In this document: piece by piece, positions 48,447 to 59,186 of the stretch
Position numbering within the stretch: position 1 is the stretch's first letter
Layout of the letters: the number at the start of each line of letters is the position of its first letter
Source: Streptomyces venezuelae
Lineage (GTDB): Bacteria > Actinomycetota > Actinomycetes > Streptomycetales > Streptomycetaceae
Length of the DNA: 64,000 nt
Direction of reading: 5' to 3'
Assembly (NCBI RefSeq): GCF_008642335.1
Contig: NZ_CP029191.1
Span: 5,704,001 to 5,768,000 of the forward strand
Program-made: the position numbers and the translations under genes
The notes under the pieces: generated by a model
Databases searched by the model: none
What the model was told of the DNA's origin: nothing
Seen by the model: the letters and a program-made list of their open reading frames with translations, nothing else

Positions 48447-49604
48447 CTACTTCACCCGCACCTCCAGGATCTTGTCGTCCCCCTTCTCCGGGGTGCCCCG
48501 CGAGTCCGTCTCACTGGTGACCAGCCACAGCTTGTCGCCGCCCGCCGCGAGCACCGTGCGCAGGCGGCCGTACTCGCCCTTCAGGAACGCCTGCGGCTCC
48601 GGCTCGCCCTCCACGCCCCGCACCGGGATACGCCACAACCGCTCGCCCCGCAGTCCCGCCATCCACACCGAGCCCTCGGCGTAGGCGACCCCGCTCGGTG
48701 AGGCCTCGGAGGTCTTCCACTGCGCGACCGGATCGCGGAAACCCTCCTTGTCCTCCTTGCCCTCCACTTCAGGCCAGCCGTAGTTCCCGCCGGACTCGAT
48801 CTCGTTCAGCTCGTCCCAGGTGTCCTGGCCGAACTCCGAGGCCCACAGCCGCTTCTGCTCGTCCCAGGCCAGGCCCTGCACGTTCCGGTGCCCGAACGAG
48901 TACACGGGGGAGTCGCCGAAGGGGTTGCCGGGGGCGGGCTCGCCGTCCGGGGTGAGGCGGAGGATCTTGCCGCCCAGGGACTTCTTGTCCTGCGCGAGGT
49001 CCGTGTCCCCCGTCTCACCCGCGCCCGCGTACAGCATCTTGTCCGGGCCGAAAGCGATCCGGCCGCCGTTGTGGATCTGGCCCTTCGGGATGCCCTTGAA
49101 GACGGTGTCGGGCGCGCCCAACTGCTCACCCTCCGGCTTCTTCTCGTCGTACAACATCCGGGCGATGCGGTTGTCGGACTCCGTCGTGAAGTACGCGTAC
49201 ACGAAGTGGTCCGAAGCGTACGTCGGGGAGAGCGCGAGGCCCATCAGGCCGCCCTCGCCACCGGGGGAGACGCCCGGCACCGAGCCGAGCTCCGTCTTCT
49301 TGCCCGACTTCCCGTCGATCCGGGTGATCGTCCCCTCGTCGCGCGAGGACACCAGCAGGTCGCCGTCGGGCAGCGCGGCGAGGCCCCAGGGGGACTTGAG
49401 GCCCGTGGTGAGGGTGCGGGTGACCTTCGCCGAGCCCTTCTCCGGCGGGGCGTCGGCGCCCGCCCTGCCCGTGGGGGACTGGCTGGTCCCGTCCCGCTTC
49501 GGCGGGCTCTCGGCGCGGTCCGGTTCGTCGTCGCCGGACGAGCAGCCGGCCGCGAACACGAGGGCAGCGGCGGCCAGCACGGCCGTGACAGCAGGTCGAT
49601 GCAC
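48447..49604 (-). CDS. PQQ-dependent sugar (sorbosone-type) dehydrogenase-like lipoprotein
   Basis: A 385-residue exported protein anchored at lipobox Cys21 (LVFAAGC). After a Pro/Ser-rich linker comes the six-bladed beta-propeller of the GSDH family: SPWGLAALPDGDLLVSSRDEGTI, GGEGGLMGLALSP, YFTTESDNRIARM, IHNGGRIAFGPD, FGHRNVQGLAWD, NYGWPEVEG. His in the HNGG and GHRN blocks are the usual catalytic and PQQ-contacting positions. GTG 49604 with AAGGGA 8 nt before it gives a proper lipoprotein signal. Streptomyces may lack its own PQQ pathway, so activity depends on external cofactor or is different. Confidence 0.9.
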   Translation of the reverse strand: MHRPAVTAVLAAAALVFAAGCSSGDDEPDRAESPPKRDGTSQSPTGRAGADAPPEKGSAKVTRTLTTGLKSPWGLAALPDGDLLVSSRDEGTITRIDGKSGKKTELGSVPGVSPGGEGGLMGLALSPTYASDHFVYAYFTTESDNRIARMLYDEKKPEGEQLGAPDTVFKGIPKGQIHNGGRIAFGPDKMLYAGAGETGDTDLAQDKKSLGGKILRLTPDGEPAPGNPFGDSPVYSFGHRNVQGLAWDEQKRLWASEFGQDTWDELNEIESGGNYGWPEVEGKEDKEGFRDPVAQWKTSEASPSGVAYAEGSVWMAGLRGERLWRIPVRGVEGEPEPQAFLKGEYGRLRTVLAAGGDKLWLVTSETDSRGTPEKGDDKILEVRVK

Positions 49605-49700
49605 GATCAGGATCCCTTCGACGCAGCGCTTCCCCTGTTCATACACCGCCCGCGGCCCGCAGGTTCCCGATCCGCCGCCACGGGATCACCCAGTCATGGC

Positions 49701-50771
49701 TCAGTCCCACGACCCCAGCGCCGGCGGCAGCGCCGCGAGCTCCGCCAGGTCACGCTCCGTGAGCCGGATCGACGCCGCCCCGGCGTTCTCGACCGCCCAC
49801 CGCTCCCGCTTGGCCCCCGGTATCGGCACCACGTGCCGCCCCTGCGCGAGCACCCACGCCAGCGCCGCCTGCGCCGGAGTCGCCCCGTGCCGTTCCGCCA
49901 CCCTGCGCAACCCCACCACCAGCGGCTGGTTCGCCGCCATCATCTCCGCGGTGAACCGGGGATGCCGGGCCCGCAGGTCGTCGGGCTCGAAGCCCATGCC
50001 GGGCTTCAGCGTCCCCGTGAGGAAACCATTCCCCAGCGGCATCGCCGCGAGGAACCCGACACCGCGCGCCACACACCACGGCAGCAGCGCGTCCAGCGCC
50101 TCCGGCGACCACACCGACAGCTCGGCCTGCACCGCGCTCACCGGAAACACCTGCTGCACCCGCTCCAGCTGCCGGATCGTCAGATCGTGCAGCCCCCGAC
50201 CCGGGCGCCCCGGCGCAGAACGCCGCTGGGCGCGCGCCCCCACGGCGCACAGCCCCAGAGCCCGCACCTTCCCCGCGGCGACGAGTTCGGCCATCGCGCC
50301 CCACGTCTCCTCGATGGGGACCTCGGGGTCGGCGCGGTGCAGTTGGTACAGGTCGATGGTGTCCGTCTGGAGCCGTCGCAGCGACGCGTCGCAGGCCCGC
50401 TTCACATAGCCGGGACGGCCGTTGGCGACGATGTGCTGCTCGCCCACCAGCAGCCCGCACTTCGTCGAGACGAACGCCTCCGCGCGCCGTTCCTTCAGGA
50501 CCCGGCCGATCAACAGCTCGTTGGTGAAGGGCCCGTACATGTCCGCCGTGTCGAGGAGCATCCCCCCGCCGCGGCCCCCGTCGGCGCCACCCGCCGCGTC
50601 CAGCGCCGCGTGCACGGTGCGCATCGACGCGTCGCCCCGCTGCCGCGAGCCGGTGTACGCCCAGCTCATCGGCATGCAGCCGAGTCCGACGGCGCCCACT
50701 TCGAGCGCCCCCGCGCCGATCGTCCTGCGCTCCACCTGGTCGTGCCCTCCCGCCCCTCGTTCGGAGATCAT
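49701..50771 (-). CDS. Aldo/keto reductase
   Basis: A 356-residue NADPH-dependent oxidoreductase with the AKR TIM barrel. The catalytic tetrad is visible: Asp and Tyr in LLDTADMYGP, Lys in FVSTKCG, His in DLYQLHRADP; the cofactor-binding end is HVVPIPGAKRERWAVENAGA. The insert ARAQRRSAPGRPGRGL after GLCAVG is longer than usual. ATG 50771 has GAAAGG 9 nt before it. It is divergent from a 2-hydroxyacid dehydrogenase gene, 82 bp away. Substrate unknown. Confidence 0.9.
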   Translation of the reverse strand: MISERGAGGHDQVERRTIGAGALEVGAVGLGCMPMSWAYTGSRQRGDASMRTVHAALDAAGGADGGRGGGMLLDTADMYGPFTNELLIGRVLKERRAEAFVSTKCGLLVGEQHIVANGRPGYVKRACDASLRRLQTDTIDLYQLHRADPEVPIEETWGAMAELVAAGKVRALGLCAVGARAQRRSAPGRPGRGLHDLTIRQLERVQQVFPVSAVQAELSVWSPEALDALLPWCVARGVGFLAAMPLGNGFLTGTLKPGMGFEPDDLRARHPRFTAEMMAANQPLVVGLRRVAERHGATPAQAALAWVLAQGRHVVPIPGAKRERWAVENAGAASIRLTERDLAELAALPPALGSWD

Positions 50772-50853
50772 CCAAACTAACCTTTCGCCCCGGTGGCCTC
50801 GACCGTTGCCCTCCCGCCGACGGCGCACTCCGGCGCGCATTAGCCTCCAGGCC

Positions 50854-51807
50854 ATGACGACAGATGTATGGCTTCCGTTCGAGGCGCACGAGATCCAGGG
50901 CCTGCCCGCGGCCGCCGACGCCGGGCTCACCTACCGTTACTGGGACGGCGGCCCCGACTTCCCCGCGGACCCGGCCGACTGCGTCTTCTATGTGGTGCCC
51001 TACATGAAGGGCACGGAGACCGCGGTACGTCCCCTGTCCGCCATGACGTCCGTGCGCGTCGTACAGACACTGACCGCGGGCATCGATCACGTGGAGCCGG
51101 GGATCAAGTTCCTCGCGCCGGGCGTGGAGTTGTGCAACGCCCGCGGCGTCCACGAGGCGAGCACCGCCGAGCTCGCGCTCACCCTCGTCCTCGCCTCGCT
51201 GCGCGGCATCCCGCGCTTCGTGGAGGGGCAGCGGCAGGAGGAGTGGCGGTCCGGTTTCTACCCGGCGCTCGCCGACAAATCCGTGCTCATCGTGGGATAC
51301 GGATCGATCGGTTCCGCCATCGAGGACCGGCTCACCGCTTTCGAATGCGCGCGGGTGGCGCGCGTCGCGCGCTCTGCCCGTGCCACGGAGCGCGGCCCCG
51401 TGCACCCGCTCGCCGAGCTGCCTTCCCTGCTGCCCCAGGCGGACGTCGTCATCCTTTCGACACCGCTCACCGAGGCCACGCGCGGGCTGGTGGGAGCCGA
51501 CTTCCTGGCCCGCATGAAGGACGGCGCGCTCCTCGTGAACGTGGCCCGCGGACCCGTCGTCGACACCAAGGCGCTCCTCGCCGAACTGGAGTCCGGCCGC
51601 ATCACCGCCGCCCTCGACGTGACCGACCCCGAACCGCTGCCCGCAGGTCACCCGCTGTGGCACGCTCCAGGAACACTGGTCAGCCCGCACGTGGGCGGCT
51701 CGTCCTCGGCGTACCTGCCCCGCGCCAAACGCCTGCTGGCCGCGCAACTGACCAAGTACGTGGCCGGACAGTCACTGGACAACGTGGTGCTGACAACGGG
51801 CAGTTGA
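50854..51807 (+). CDS. D-2-hydroxyacid dehydrogenase family protein
   Basis: A 317-residue NAD(P)-dependent dehydrogenase related to phosphoglycerate and glyoxylate/hydroxypyruvate reductases. The Rossmann motif is VGYGSIG; the catalytic Arg is in VNVARGPVVDT, Glu in DVTDPEPLP and His in VSPHVGG. The N-terminal substrate domain is shorter than in SerA, and there is no ACT domain. The ATG follows TAGCCT (50841-50846) by 7 nt with no Shine-Dalgarno, so it is probably leaderless. Substrate cannot be told. Confidence 0.9.
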   Translation: MTTDVWLPFEAHEIQGLPAAADAGLTYRYWDGGPDFPADPADCVFYVVPYMKGTETAVRPLSAMTSVRVVQTLTAGIDHVEPGIKFLAPGVELCNARGVHEASTAELALTLVLASLRGIPRFVEGQRQEEWRSGFYPALADKSVLIVGYGSIGSAIEDRLTAFECARVARVARSARATERGPVHPLAELPSLLPQADVVILSTPLTEATRGLVGADFLARMKDGALLVNVARGPVVDTKALLAELESGRITAALDVTDPEPLPAGHPLWHAPGTLVSPHVGGSSSAYLPRAKRLLAAQLTKYVAGQSLDNVVLTTGS

Positions 51808-51898
51808 TCGCCCGGCGGTCATTTGTGCACGCTACGCGTCGGTCCGTGTGCGCCCCGTGTCCGCTCCTCCCTCCGTAGTCACGGAGCGTAGAGGAGCT

Positions 51899-54800
51899 AT
51901 GTCCCTGAGTGACGACTCTGGTGTATCGTCCCGACAGGGGATGCGCCGTGAACCGTTCGGCGCGGGGACGAGACATCAGACTGCGAGGGGGGCGACGGGC
52001 GATGCACGGCCTATGGGTGAACGATCCGACGCGGCGGAACCTCAGCCGACGACTCCGGCGCACACCGACCCGCAGACGCAGGCGGACCGCGAGCCGCACC
52101 ACCGGACGCCGCCGCACACCACAGCGCCCCTGTCGGCCCGGCCGACGCGCGAGCCGGACGGACACGGGGGCGGCACGGACCGGGGCGGCCCGGTGAACGC
52201 CCGCGCGACCTCCACCCCCGTCCTCGACGGGGGAGTGGCGGCGCTGCCGCCCAGGATCCCACTGGCCCGGCGCCCGCTGCCCGGAGGCCGCGGCGTCGTC
52301 TCCCAGCTGGCCCTGCTGCTGGTCTGCGGGGCGTACGCCACAGGATCGGCCCTCGGCTGGGGGTCCGAGCGACTGGCCCTGATCATGGGCGACTTCGGCC
52401 TGAGCGTCGCCGCGGCCGCCGCCGCGGTCTCCTGCTTCCGCTACTCGCGCACCCGCCGAAGCCGCTTTCGACCCGCATGGCTGCTCTTCGCGCTCTCCTC
52501 CGCGATGGCAGCCTTCGGCAACGGCGTATGGGGATGGTACGAGGTCGTCCTCGACCGCCCCGTCCCCAGTCCGGGCTTCGCCGACCTCTTCTTCCTCTGC
52601 TTCGCGCCGCCCGCCATCATCGGACTCCTCGTGCTCGCCAAGCGCCCGGTGACCAAGGCGGGTTGGGGGTGCCTGGCCCTCGACTCGTGGCTGATCGGGG
52701 GGTCGCTCCTCACCCTCTCCTGGAGCCTCGCGCTCGCGCACACCGCGCAGTTCGAGGGCCAGAGCGTCGCGTACGCCGCGCTCTCCCTGGCGTACCCCCT
52801 CCTGGACATCGCGCTGGTCAGCATGGTCCTGGCGCTGCACTTCAGGAGGTCGTCCGCCAACCGCTCCGCGGTGAACACCGCGATCGGCGCGCTCGCCCTG
52901 ACCGTGATGTGCGACGCGCTGTTCACCTCGCCGCTGCTGCACACCAGTTACCGCTCCGGCCAGATGCTGGACGCCGGATGGTTCGCGGGCTCGCTCCTCC
53001 TGGCGTACGCCCCGTGGGCCGCGCCCTGGCACGCGCGCGACGGACTCGGACCGGGTCGCACGCGCGTGCCGTACGACAGCGAGCCCGAGGACCCGGCCCC
53101 CGCGACCCGTCCGATCGCCGGATCGCTGGCCGCCCTCACGCCGTATCTGGCCGCCGCCGTCTGCACGTTGGGGATCCTCTACAACGTGCTGAACGGCCGC
53201 AGTGTGGACCGCGTCGTGCTCTTCACCGCGGGCACCGTCGTCCTCGCACTCGTGGTGCGCCAGGGCATCATGCTCCTGGACAACATCACGCTCACCCAGG
53301 AACTGGCCCAGAAGGAGAACCACTTCAGGTCCCTGGTCCAGGGCTCCAGCGACGTCATCATGATCGCCGCGCCGAACGGCATCCTGCACTACGTGTCCCC
53401 GGCCGCCTCCGGGGTCTACGGCAGGGACGCCGAAGAGCTCGTGGGCTCCGAACTGGCCTCCCTCATGCACCCCGAGGACCTTGGCCGTGTCGTCCACGAA
53501 GTGCGCAGATTCCTCGCCGCCAACCCCGTCGAGGAACCCACCACCCGCATCGAGTGCCGCTTCAAGTCCGGCGACGGCGACTGGCTCAACGTGGAGTCCA
53601 CCGTCAACCGCCACCAGGGCGGGCTCATCTTCAACAGCAGAGACGTCACCGAACGGGTCAGGCTCCAGGCGCAGTTGCAGCACAACGCCGAGCACGACCC
53701 GCTCACCGACCTGCCCAACCGCGCCCTGTTCACCCGGCGCGTGAGCCAGGCGCTGACCGGCCGCAGAGTCACCGACCGCGGCACGGCCGTGCTCTTCATC
53801 GACCTCGACGGCTTCAAGGCCGTCAACGACACCATCGGACACCAGGCCGGGGACGAGCTGCTCATCCAGGCCGCGCGCAGACTCCAGGAGGCGGTGCGTT
53901 CGGGCGACACCGCCTCCCGGCTCGGCGGCGATGAGTTCGCGGCTCTCATCGTCGGCGACGGAACCAGGGACCAGGCCGCGAGAGAACAGCACATCTACGA
54001 ACTCGCCGACCGGCTCAGAATCACCCTGTCCCAGCCCTACGCCATCGACGGCAACGACGTGCGCGTGGCGGCGTCCATCGGCGTGGCCTTCGCCGAACCC
54101 GGCATCGGCGCCGGCGAACTGCTCCGCAACGCCGACCTCGCGATGTACCGCGCCAAGGCCGCGGGCAAGGGGCGCGTCGAGCTGTACGCACCCCAGATGC
54201 AGGCCGACGTCGTCCGCAAGGCGGAGCTCGCCACCCGGCTGCGCGCCGCGCTGCACGACGGCGAGTTCGCGCTGCTCCACCAGCCCGTCGTCTCCCTGGA
54301 CGACGGCCGGATCACGGCGGTCGCCGCGCAGGCCCGCTGGCGCTCGGCGCAGGGCATCCTCTTCACGCCCGCCGAGTTCCTGCGGGTCGCCGACTCCAAG
54401 GCGGCGCAGGACAAGCGGGCGGCCGAGCTGGGCCGCTGGACGTTCGAGAACGCCGTGGAGCAGGCAGCCGAACGCGGCAGGACCGGGCACGCCGTGCCCG
54501 TCGCCGTCCGCATGAGCGCCCGCCGCCTCCTGGACCGCTCCCTGCCACTGGGCTCCATCGAGGCGCTCCTGACCCGCCACGGACTGCCCTCCGGCGCGCT
54601 CGTCATCGAGCTCGCCGAGACCGACCCCCGGGTCTCCCTCGACGACCTGGAGCGCCGGCTGGCCGCCCTGCGCAGGCTCGGGGTGCGCATCGCGCTCGAC
54701 GGCTTCGGCAGCGGGTACGCGGCGATCACGGCCCTGCGGCGGCTCCCCATCGACGTCCTGAAGCTGGACCGCGGCCTCGTCGAGGGCGTAGTCGAGTCCG

Positions 54801-55228
54801 CGCGGCTGCACAAGATCACTTCCGGACTCCTCCGCATCGCGAACGACCTGGGCCTGGACTCCGTGGCCGACGGTGTCGACCTGCCCGAGCAGGTGGTGGC
54901 CCTGCGCGCGATGGGCTGCACCCACGGGCAGGGCATGGCGTTCGCCGGGCCACTCGACGAGTACCGGCTGCGGCGGGCGCTCACGATGGGCGAGTACCCG
55001 GTGCCGCGCGGCCCGGCCGAACCGGTGCTGGCGGGCGGCCGCCCCGCGACGTACACGGGCGGCTCCGCGGCGGCGTACGGAGGCCCGGCCGCGGCGTTCG
55101 CGGGCGGCGCGCCCCCGTATGCGGTCGGGCCTCCGGGAACGTACGCGGGCGGCCCTCCGGGGACGCTCACGGGCGGCCCCGCGACCTATGCGCGTTCACA
55201 TAATGAGACCCCCGTCCCACCTACTTGA
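51899..55228 (+). CDS. cdgC: Membrane PAS-GGDEF-EAL protein with degenerate EAL, CdgC-like
   Basis: About 1109 residues. A polar, Pro/Thr-rich N-terminus of about 120 residues is followed by a block of roughly nine membrane helices to about 470, a PAS domain (NHFRSLVQGSSDVIMIAAP onward), GGDEF at 676-680 with an intact inhibitory RSGD at 667-670, and an EAL-type domain. In the latter the EAL glutamate is lost (VAAQARW for xEALxRW) and DDFGTGYSS is DGFGSGYAA, so phosphodiesterase activity is unlikely while cyclase activity is expected. The C-terminal 70 residues are Gly/Ala/Pro/Tyr-rich repeats. ATG 51899 follows GAGGAG closely; later starts (51941, 52010) are possible. Symbol from remembered synteny. 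Confidence 0.85.
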   Translation: MSLSDDSGVSSRQGMRREPFGAGTRHQTARGATGDARPMGERSDAAEPQPTTPAHTDPQTQADREPHHRTPPHTTAPLSARPTREPDGHGGGTDRGGPVNARATSTPVLDGGVAALPPRIPLARRPLPGGRGVVSQLALLLVCGAYATGSALGWGSERLALIMGDFGLSVAAAAAAVSCFRYSRTRRSRFRPAWLLFALSSAMAAFGNGVWGWYEVVLDRPVPSPGFADLFFLCFAPPAIIGLLVLAKRPVTKAGWGCLALDSWLIGGSLLTLSWSLALAHTAQFEGQSVAYAALSLAYPLLDIALVSMVLALHFRRSSANRSAVNTAIGALALTVMCDALFTSPLLHTSYRSGQMLDAGWFAGSLLLAYAPWAAPWHARDGLGPGRTRVPYDSEPEDPAPATRPIAGSLAALTPYLAAAVCTLGILYNVLNGRSVDRVVLFTAGTVVLALVVRQGIMLLDNITLTQELAQKENHFRSLVQGSSDVIMIAAPNGILHYVSPAASGVYGRDAEELVGSELASLMHPEDLGRVVHEVRRFLAANPVEEPTTRIECRFKSGDGDWLNVESTVNRHQGGLIFNSRDVTERVRLQAQLQHNAEHDPLTDLPNRALFTRRVSQALTGRRVTDRGTAVLFIDLDGFKAVNDTIGHQAGDELLIQAARRLQEAVRSGDTASRLGGDEFAALIVGDGTRDQAAREQHIYELADRLRITLSQPYAIDGNDVRVAASIGVAFAEPGIGAGELLRNADLAMYRAKAAGKGRVELYAPQMQADVVRKAELATRLRAALHDGEFALLHQPVVSLDDGRITAVAAQARWRSAQGILFTPAEFLRVADSKAAQDKRAAELGRWTFENAVEQAAERGRTGHAVPVAVRMSARRLLDRSLPLGSIEALLTRHGLPSGALVIELAETDPRVSLDDLERRLAALRRLGVRIALDGFGSGYAAITALRRLPIDVLKLDRGLVEGVVESARLHKITSGLLRIANDLGLDSVADGVDLPEQVVALRAMGCTHGQGMAFAGPLDEYRLRRALTMGEYPVPRGPAEPVLAGGRPATYTGGSAAAYGGPAAAFAGGAPPYAVGPPGTYAGGPPGTLTGGPATYARSHNETPVPPT

Positions 55229-55261
55229 CAGGTACTGCGTGCCGGGGGGAGGGTCAATGCC

Positions 55262-55303
55262 ATGCGCACCCGAATTCTCGTACTTGGAAAGCGCGTCGGC
55301 TGA
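55262..55303 (+). CDS. ilvB leader peptide
   Basis: A 13-codon reading frame, MRTRILVLGKRVG, with GGGAGGG about 9 nt upstream. It contains Ile, Leu, Val, Leu and Val, the end products of the operon, with the first four consecutive (ILVL). Ribosome stalling here when branched-chain aminoacyl-tRNA is scarce would prevent the downstream terminator. Such ilvB leader peptides are known in actinobacteria. Confidence 0.88.
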   Translation: MRTRILVLGKRVG

Positions 55304-55317
55304 AGCTGGGACGGACC

Positions 55318-55392
55318 GGTCCGAACACCGGACCCCCAGCGACCGCACCCGGCGCGCTCCCCTCGCTTGCCTCACGGCACGAGGGGTTTTTT
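55318..55392 (+). terminator. ilvB attenuator (pre-hairpin and T-tailed terminator)
   Basis: GGTCCG/CGGACC (55318-55323/55329-55334) forms an early hairpin. CCCCTCG (55359-55365) pairs with CGAGGGG (55380-55386), with an inner TGCC/GGCA, and is followed directly by six T (55387-55392). A T run this clean is rare in this genome and marks a true intrinsic terminator 70 nt before ilvB. Confidence 0.88.
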
Positions 55393-55462
55393 GTTGCACT
55401 GGCACCTGCCAAAACCCCGCAAACACCCCGCAAAAACCCTCAGCTTCGAGAAGAGAATGCCG

Positions 55463-57310
55463 ATGACCGAGCAGGCCACCGGGGCCCACCATCCGCAGCC
55501 GCGGCCCCGATCCTCAGGACAGCAGTCCGCCCCCGTCGAGCACGTGACGGGTGCGCAGTCCCTCATTCGTTCTCTCGAGGAAGTCGGGGCCGACACGGTG
55601 TTCGGCATTCCGGGCGGCGCCATCCTCCCCGCGTACGACCCGATGATGGACTCCACCCGCGTGCGGCACGTCCTGGTCCGGCACGAGCAGGGCGCGGGCC
55701 ACGCCGCGACCGGCTACGCGCAGGCCACCGGCAAGGTCGGCGTCTGCATGGCGACGAGCGGCCCCGGCGCCACCAACCTGGTCACCCCGATCGCCGACGC
55801 CCACATGGACTCCGTCCCGATGGTGGCGATCACCGGCCAGGTGGCCTCCAAGGCCATCGGCACGGACGCCTTCCAGGAGGCGGACATCGTCGGCATCACG
55901 ATGCCGATCACCAAGCACAACTTCCTGGTCACCAAGGCCGAGGACATCCCGCGCACCATCGCCGAGGCCTTCCACATCGCCTCGACCGGACGCCCGGGCC
56001 CCGTCCTCGTGGACATCGCCAAGGACGCCCTCCAGGCGCAGACGACGTTCTCCTGGCCGCCGCAGCAGGACCTGCCCGGCTACCGCCCGGTGACCAAGCC
56101 GCACGCCAAGCAGATCCGCGAGGCGGCCAAGCTGATCACCGCCGCCAAGCGGCCGGTGCTCTACGTCGGCGGCGGCGTCATCAAGGCCGGGGCCACCGCC
56201 GAACTGAAGGTCCTGGCAGAGCTCACCGGAGCGCCCGTCACCACCACACTGATGGCGCTCGGCGCATTCCCCGACAGCCACCCGCTGCACGTGGGAATGC
56301 CGGGCATGCACGGTGCGGTCACCGCCGTCACCGCGCTGCAGAAGGCCGACCTGATCGTCGCCCTCGGAGCCCGCTTCGACGACCGCGTCACCGGCAAGCT
56401 GGACAGCTTCGCGCCGTACGCGAAGATCGTCCACGCCGACATCGACCCGGCCGAGATCGGCAAGAACCGTGCCGCCGACGTGCCGATCGTCGGCGACGCC
56501 CGCGAGGTCATCGCCGACCTCGTCCAGGCCGTCCAGGCCGAGCACACCGAGGGCCACACGGGTGACTACACCGCCTGGTGGACCGACCTCAACCGCTGGC
56601 GCGACACCTACCCCCTCGGCTACACCCAGCCCGAGGACGGTTCGCTCTCGCCGCAGCACGTCATCGAGCGCGTCGGGCAGCTCGCCCCGGAGGGCACGAT
56701 CTTCGCGGCGGGCGTCGGCCAGCACCAGATGTGGGCCGCGCACTTCATCGAGTACGAGAAGCCCGCCACCTGGCTCAACTCCGGCGGCGCCGGGACGATG
56801 GGGTACGCGGTCCCGGCCGCGATGGGCGCCAAGGCCGGCCGCCCGGACCGCACGGTCTGGGCCATCGACGGCGACGGCTGCTTCCAGATGACCAATCAGG
56901 AGCTCACCACCTGCGCCCTGAACAACATCCCGATCAAGGTCGCCATCATCAACAACGGCGCCCTCGGGATGGTCCGCCAGTGGCAGACGCTGTTCTACAA
57001 CCAGCGGTACTCCAACACGGTGCTGCACAGCGGTCCCGAGGACATCGGCCCCAACAAGGGCACCCGCGTCCCGGACTTCGTGAAGCTGTCGGAGGCCATG
57101 GGCTGCGTGGCGCTGCGCTGCGAGCGCCCCGAGGACCTCGACAAGGTCATCGCCGAGGCCAACGCCATCAACGACCGGCCCGTCGTCGTCGACTTCATCG
57201 TCCACGAGGACGCCCAGGTCTGGCCGATGGTCGCCGCGGGCACCTCGAACGACGAGGTCATGGCCGCCCGGGGCGTCCGCCCCGACTTCGGCGACAACGA
57301 AGACGACTGA
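55463..57310 (+). CDS. ilvB: Acetolactate synthase large (catalytic) subunit
   Basis: ThDP enzyme that condenses pyruvate with pyruvate or 2-oxobutyrate, first common step to valine, leucine and isoleucine. The 615-residue protein has the catalytic Glu in [19 protein letters not shown]-binding centre ([20 protein letters not shown]) and the ThDP motif [17 protein letters not shown] 55463 has GAGAAGAG 6 nt upstream; an ATG at 55457 is too close to it. It is preceded by a leader peptide and attenuator. ilvN follows after 29 bp. Confidence 0.97.
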   Translation: MTEQATGAHHPQPRPRSSGQQSAPVEHVTGAQSLIRSLEEVGADTVFGIPGGAILPAYDPMMDSTRVRHVLVRHEQGAGHAATGYAQATGKVGVCMATSGPGATNLVTPIADAHMDSVPMVAITGQVASKAIGTDAFQEADIVGITMPITKHNFLVTKAEDIPRTIAEAFHIASTGRPGPVLVDIAKDALQAQTTFSWPPQQDLPGYRPVTKPHAKQIREAAKLITAAKRPVLYVGGGVIKAGATAELKVLAELTGAPVTTTLMALGAFPDSHPLHVGMPGMHGAVTAVTALQKADLIVALGARFDDRVTGKLDSFAPYAKIVHADIDPAEIGKNRAADVPIVGDAREVIADLVQAVQAEHTEGHTGDYTAWWTDLNRWRDTYPLGYTQPEDGSLSPQHVIERVGQLAPEGTIFAAGVGQHQMWAAHFIEYEKPATWLNSGGAGTMGYAVPAAMGAKAGRPDRTVWAIDGDGCFQMTNQELTTCALNNIPIKVAIINNGALGMVRQWQTLFYNQRYSNTVLHSGPEDIGPNKGTRVPDFVKLSEAMGCVALRCERPEDLDKVIAEANAINDRPVVVDFIVHEDAQVWPMVAAGTSNDEVMAARGVRPDFGDNEDD

Positions 57311-57339
57311 GACCGAGAGCGAAAGAGAGACCAAGAGTC

Positions 57340-57867
57340 ATGTCCACCAAGCACACGCTCTCCGTCCTGGTCGAGAACACCCCCGGCATCCTCGCCCGGA
57401 TCGCCGCCCTGTTCTCCCGCCGCGGCTTCAACATCGACTCGCTCGCCGTGGGCGTCACCGAGCACCCCGACATCTCGCGCATCACCATCGTCGTGAACGT
57501 CGAGGACCTGCCGCTCGAACAGGTCACGAAGCAGCTCAACAAGCTCGTCAACGTCCTGAAGATCGTCGAACTGGAGCCGGGCGCCGCGGTCGCCCGTGAA
57601 CTCGTCCTCGCGAAGGTCCGCGCCGACAACGAGACCCGCTCCCAGATCGTCGAGATCGTCCAGCTGTTCCGCGCCAAGACCGTCGACGTCTCCCCGGAGG
57701 CCGTCACCATCGAGGCGACCGGCAGCAGCGACAAGCTGGAGGCCATGCTCAAGATGCTGGAGCCCTTCGGCATCAAGGAGCTCGTCCAGTCCGGCACGAT
57801 CGCCATCGGCCGCGGCTCACGCTCCATCACCGACCGCAGCCTGCGGGCGCTCGACCGCAGCGCATAG
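57340..57867 (+). CDS. ilvN: Acetolactate synthase small (regulatory) subunit
   Basis: A 175-residue subunit that activates IlvB and confers valine feedback. The N-terminal ACT domain starts HTLSVLVENTPGILARIAALFSRRGFNI, the usual valine-binding site; the C-terminal ACT-like half includes VELEPGAAVARELVLAKV and ELVQSGTIAIGRG. ATG 57340, 29 bp after ilvB. ilvC follows 93 bp downstream. Confidence 0.97.
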   Translation: MSTKHTLSVLVENTPGILARIAALFSRRGFNIDSLAVGVTEHPDISRITIVVNVEDLPLEQVTKQLNKLVNVLKIVELEPGAAVARELVLAKVRADNETRSQIVEIVQLFRAKTVDVSPEAVTIEATGSSDKLEAMLKMLEPFGIKELVQSGTIAIGRGSRSITDRSLRALDRSA

Positions 57868-58962
<1,095 letters not shown>

Positions 58963-58970
58963 GTCGTGAC

Positions 58971-59004
58971 GACAAGGGCCGGGGCGGCTGCCCCGGCCCT
59001 TGTC
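58971..59004 (+). terminator. Terminator after ilvC
   Basis: Perfect 15-bp arms (58971-58985 and 58990-59004) around GGCT, beginning 8 nt after the ilvC stop codon. Confidence 0.8.
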
Positions 59005-59069
59005 CATCGTGTCCAGCCACGGACGGGTGATCCTTCCACCGAGGAGCACGACGACGTCCATGGCGCCAC

Positions 59070-59160
59070 TACACTTCTGTTCAACATTCGCGTCGGGCCC
59101 ACAGCGTCGTGCGTCTTCCACGCGGCTAAGCGACTCCGCCTGCGGCCGTCGGGACGGCCG
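59070..59160 (+). promoter_or_regulatory. serA promoter region and leader hairpin
   Basis: TACACT (59070-59075) is a candidate -10. In the presumed leader, CGGCCGTC (59143-59150) and GACGGCCG (59153-59160) form a perfect 8-bp hairpin with a 2-nt apex, ending 15 nt before the GAGG ribosome binding site. It may affect translation or mRNA stability. Confidence 0.45.
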
Positions 59161-59186
59161 TCCGCAAGGGACTTGTGAGGACTCAC

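Noticed and set aside
55225..55230. Consensus -35 TTGACA as the ilvB promoter
   Set aside because: It overlaps the stop of the preceding gene and no -10 lies 16-19 bp downstream; CATAAT at 55199 is a separate weak candidate without a -35.
55304..55462. T-box riboswitch before ilvB
   Set aside because: No T-box core or specifier-loop pattern; the leader peptide with branched-chain codons explains the region.
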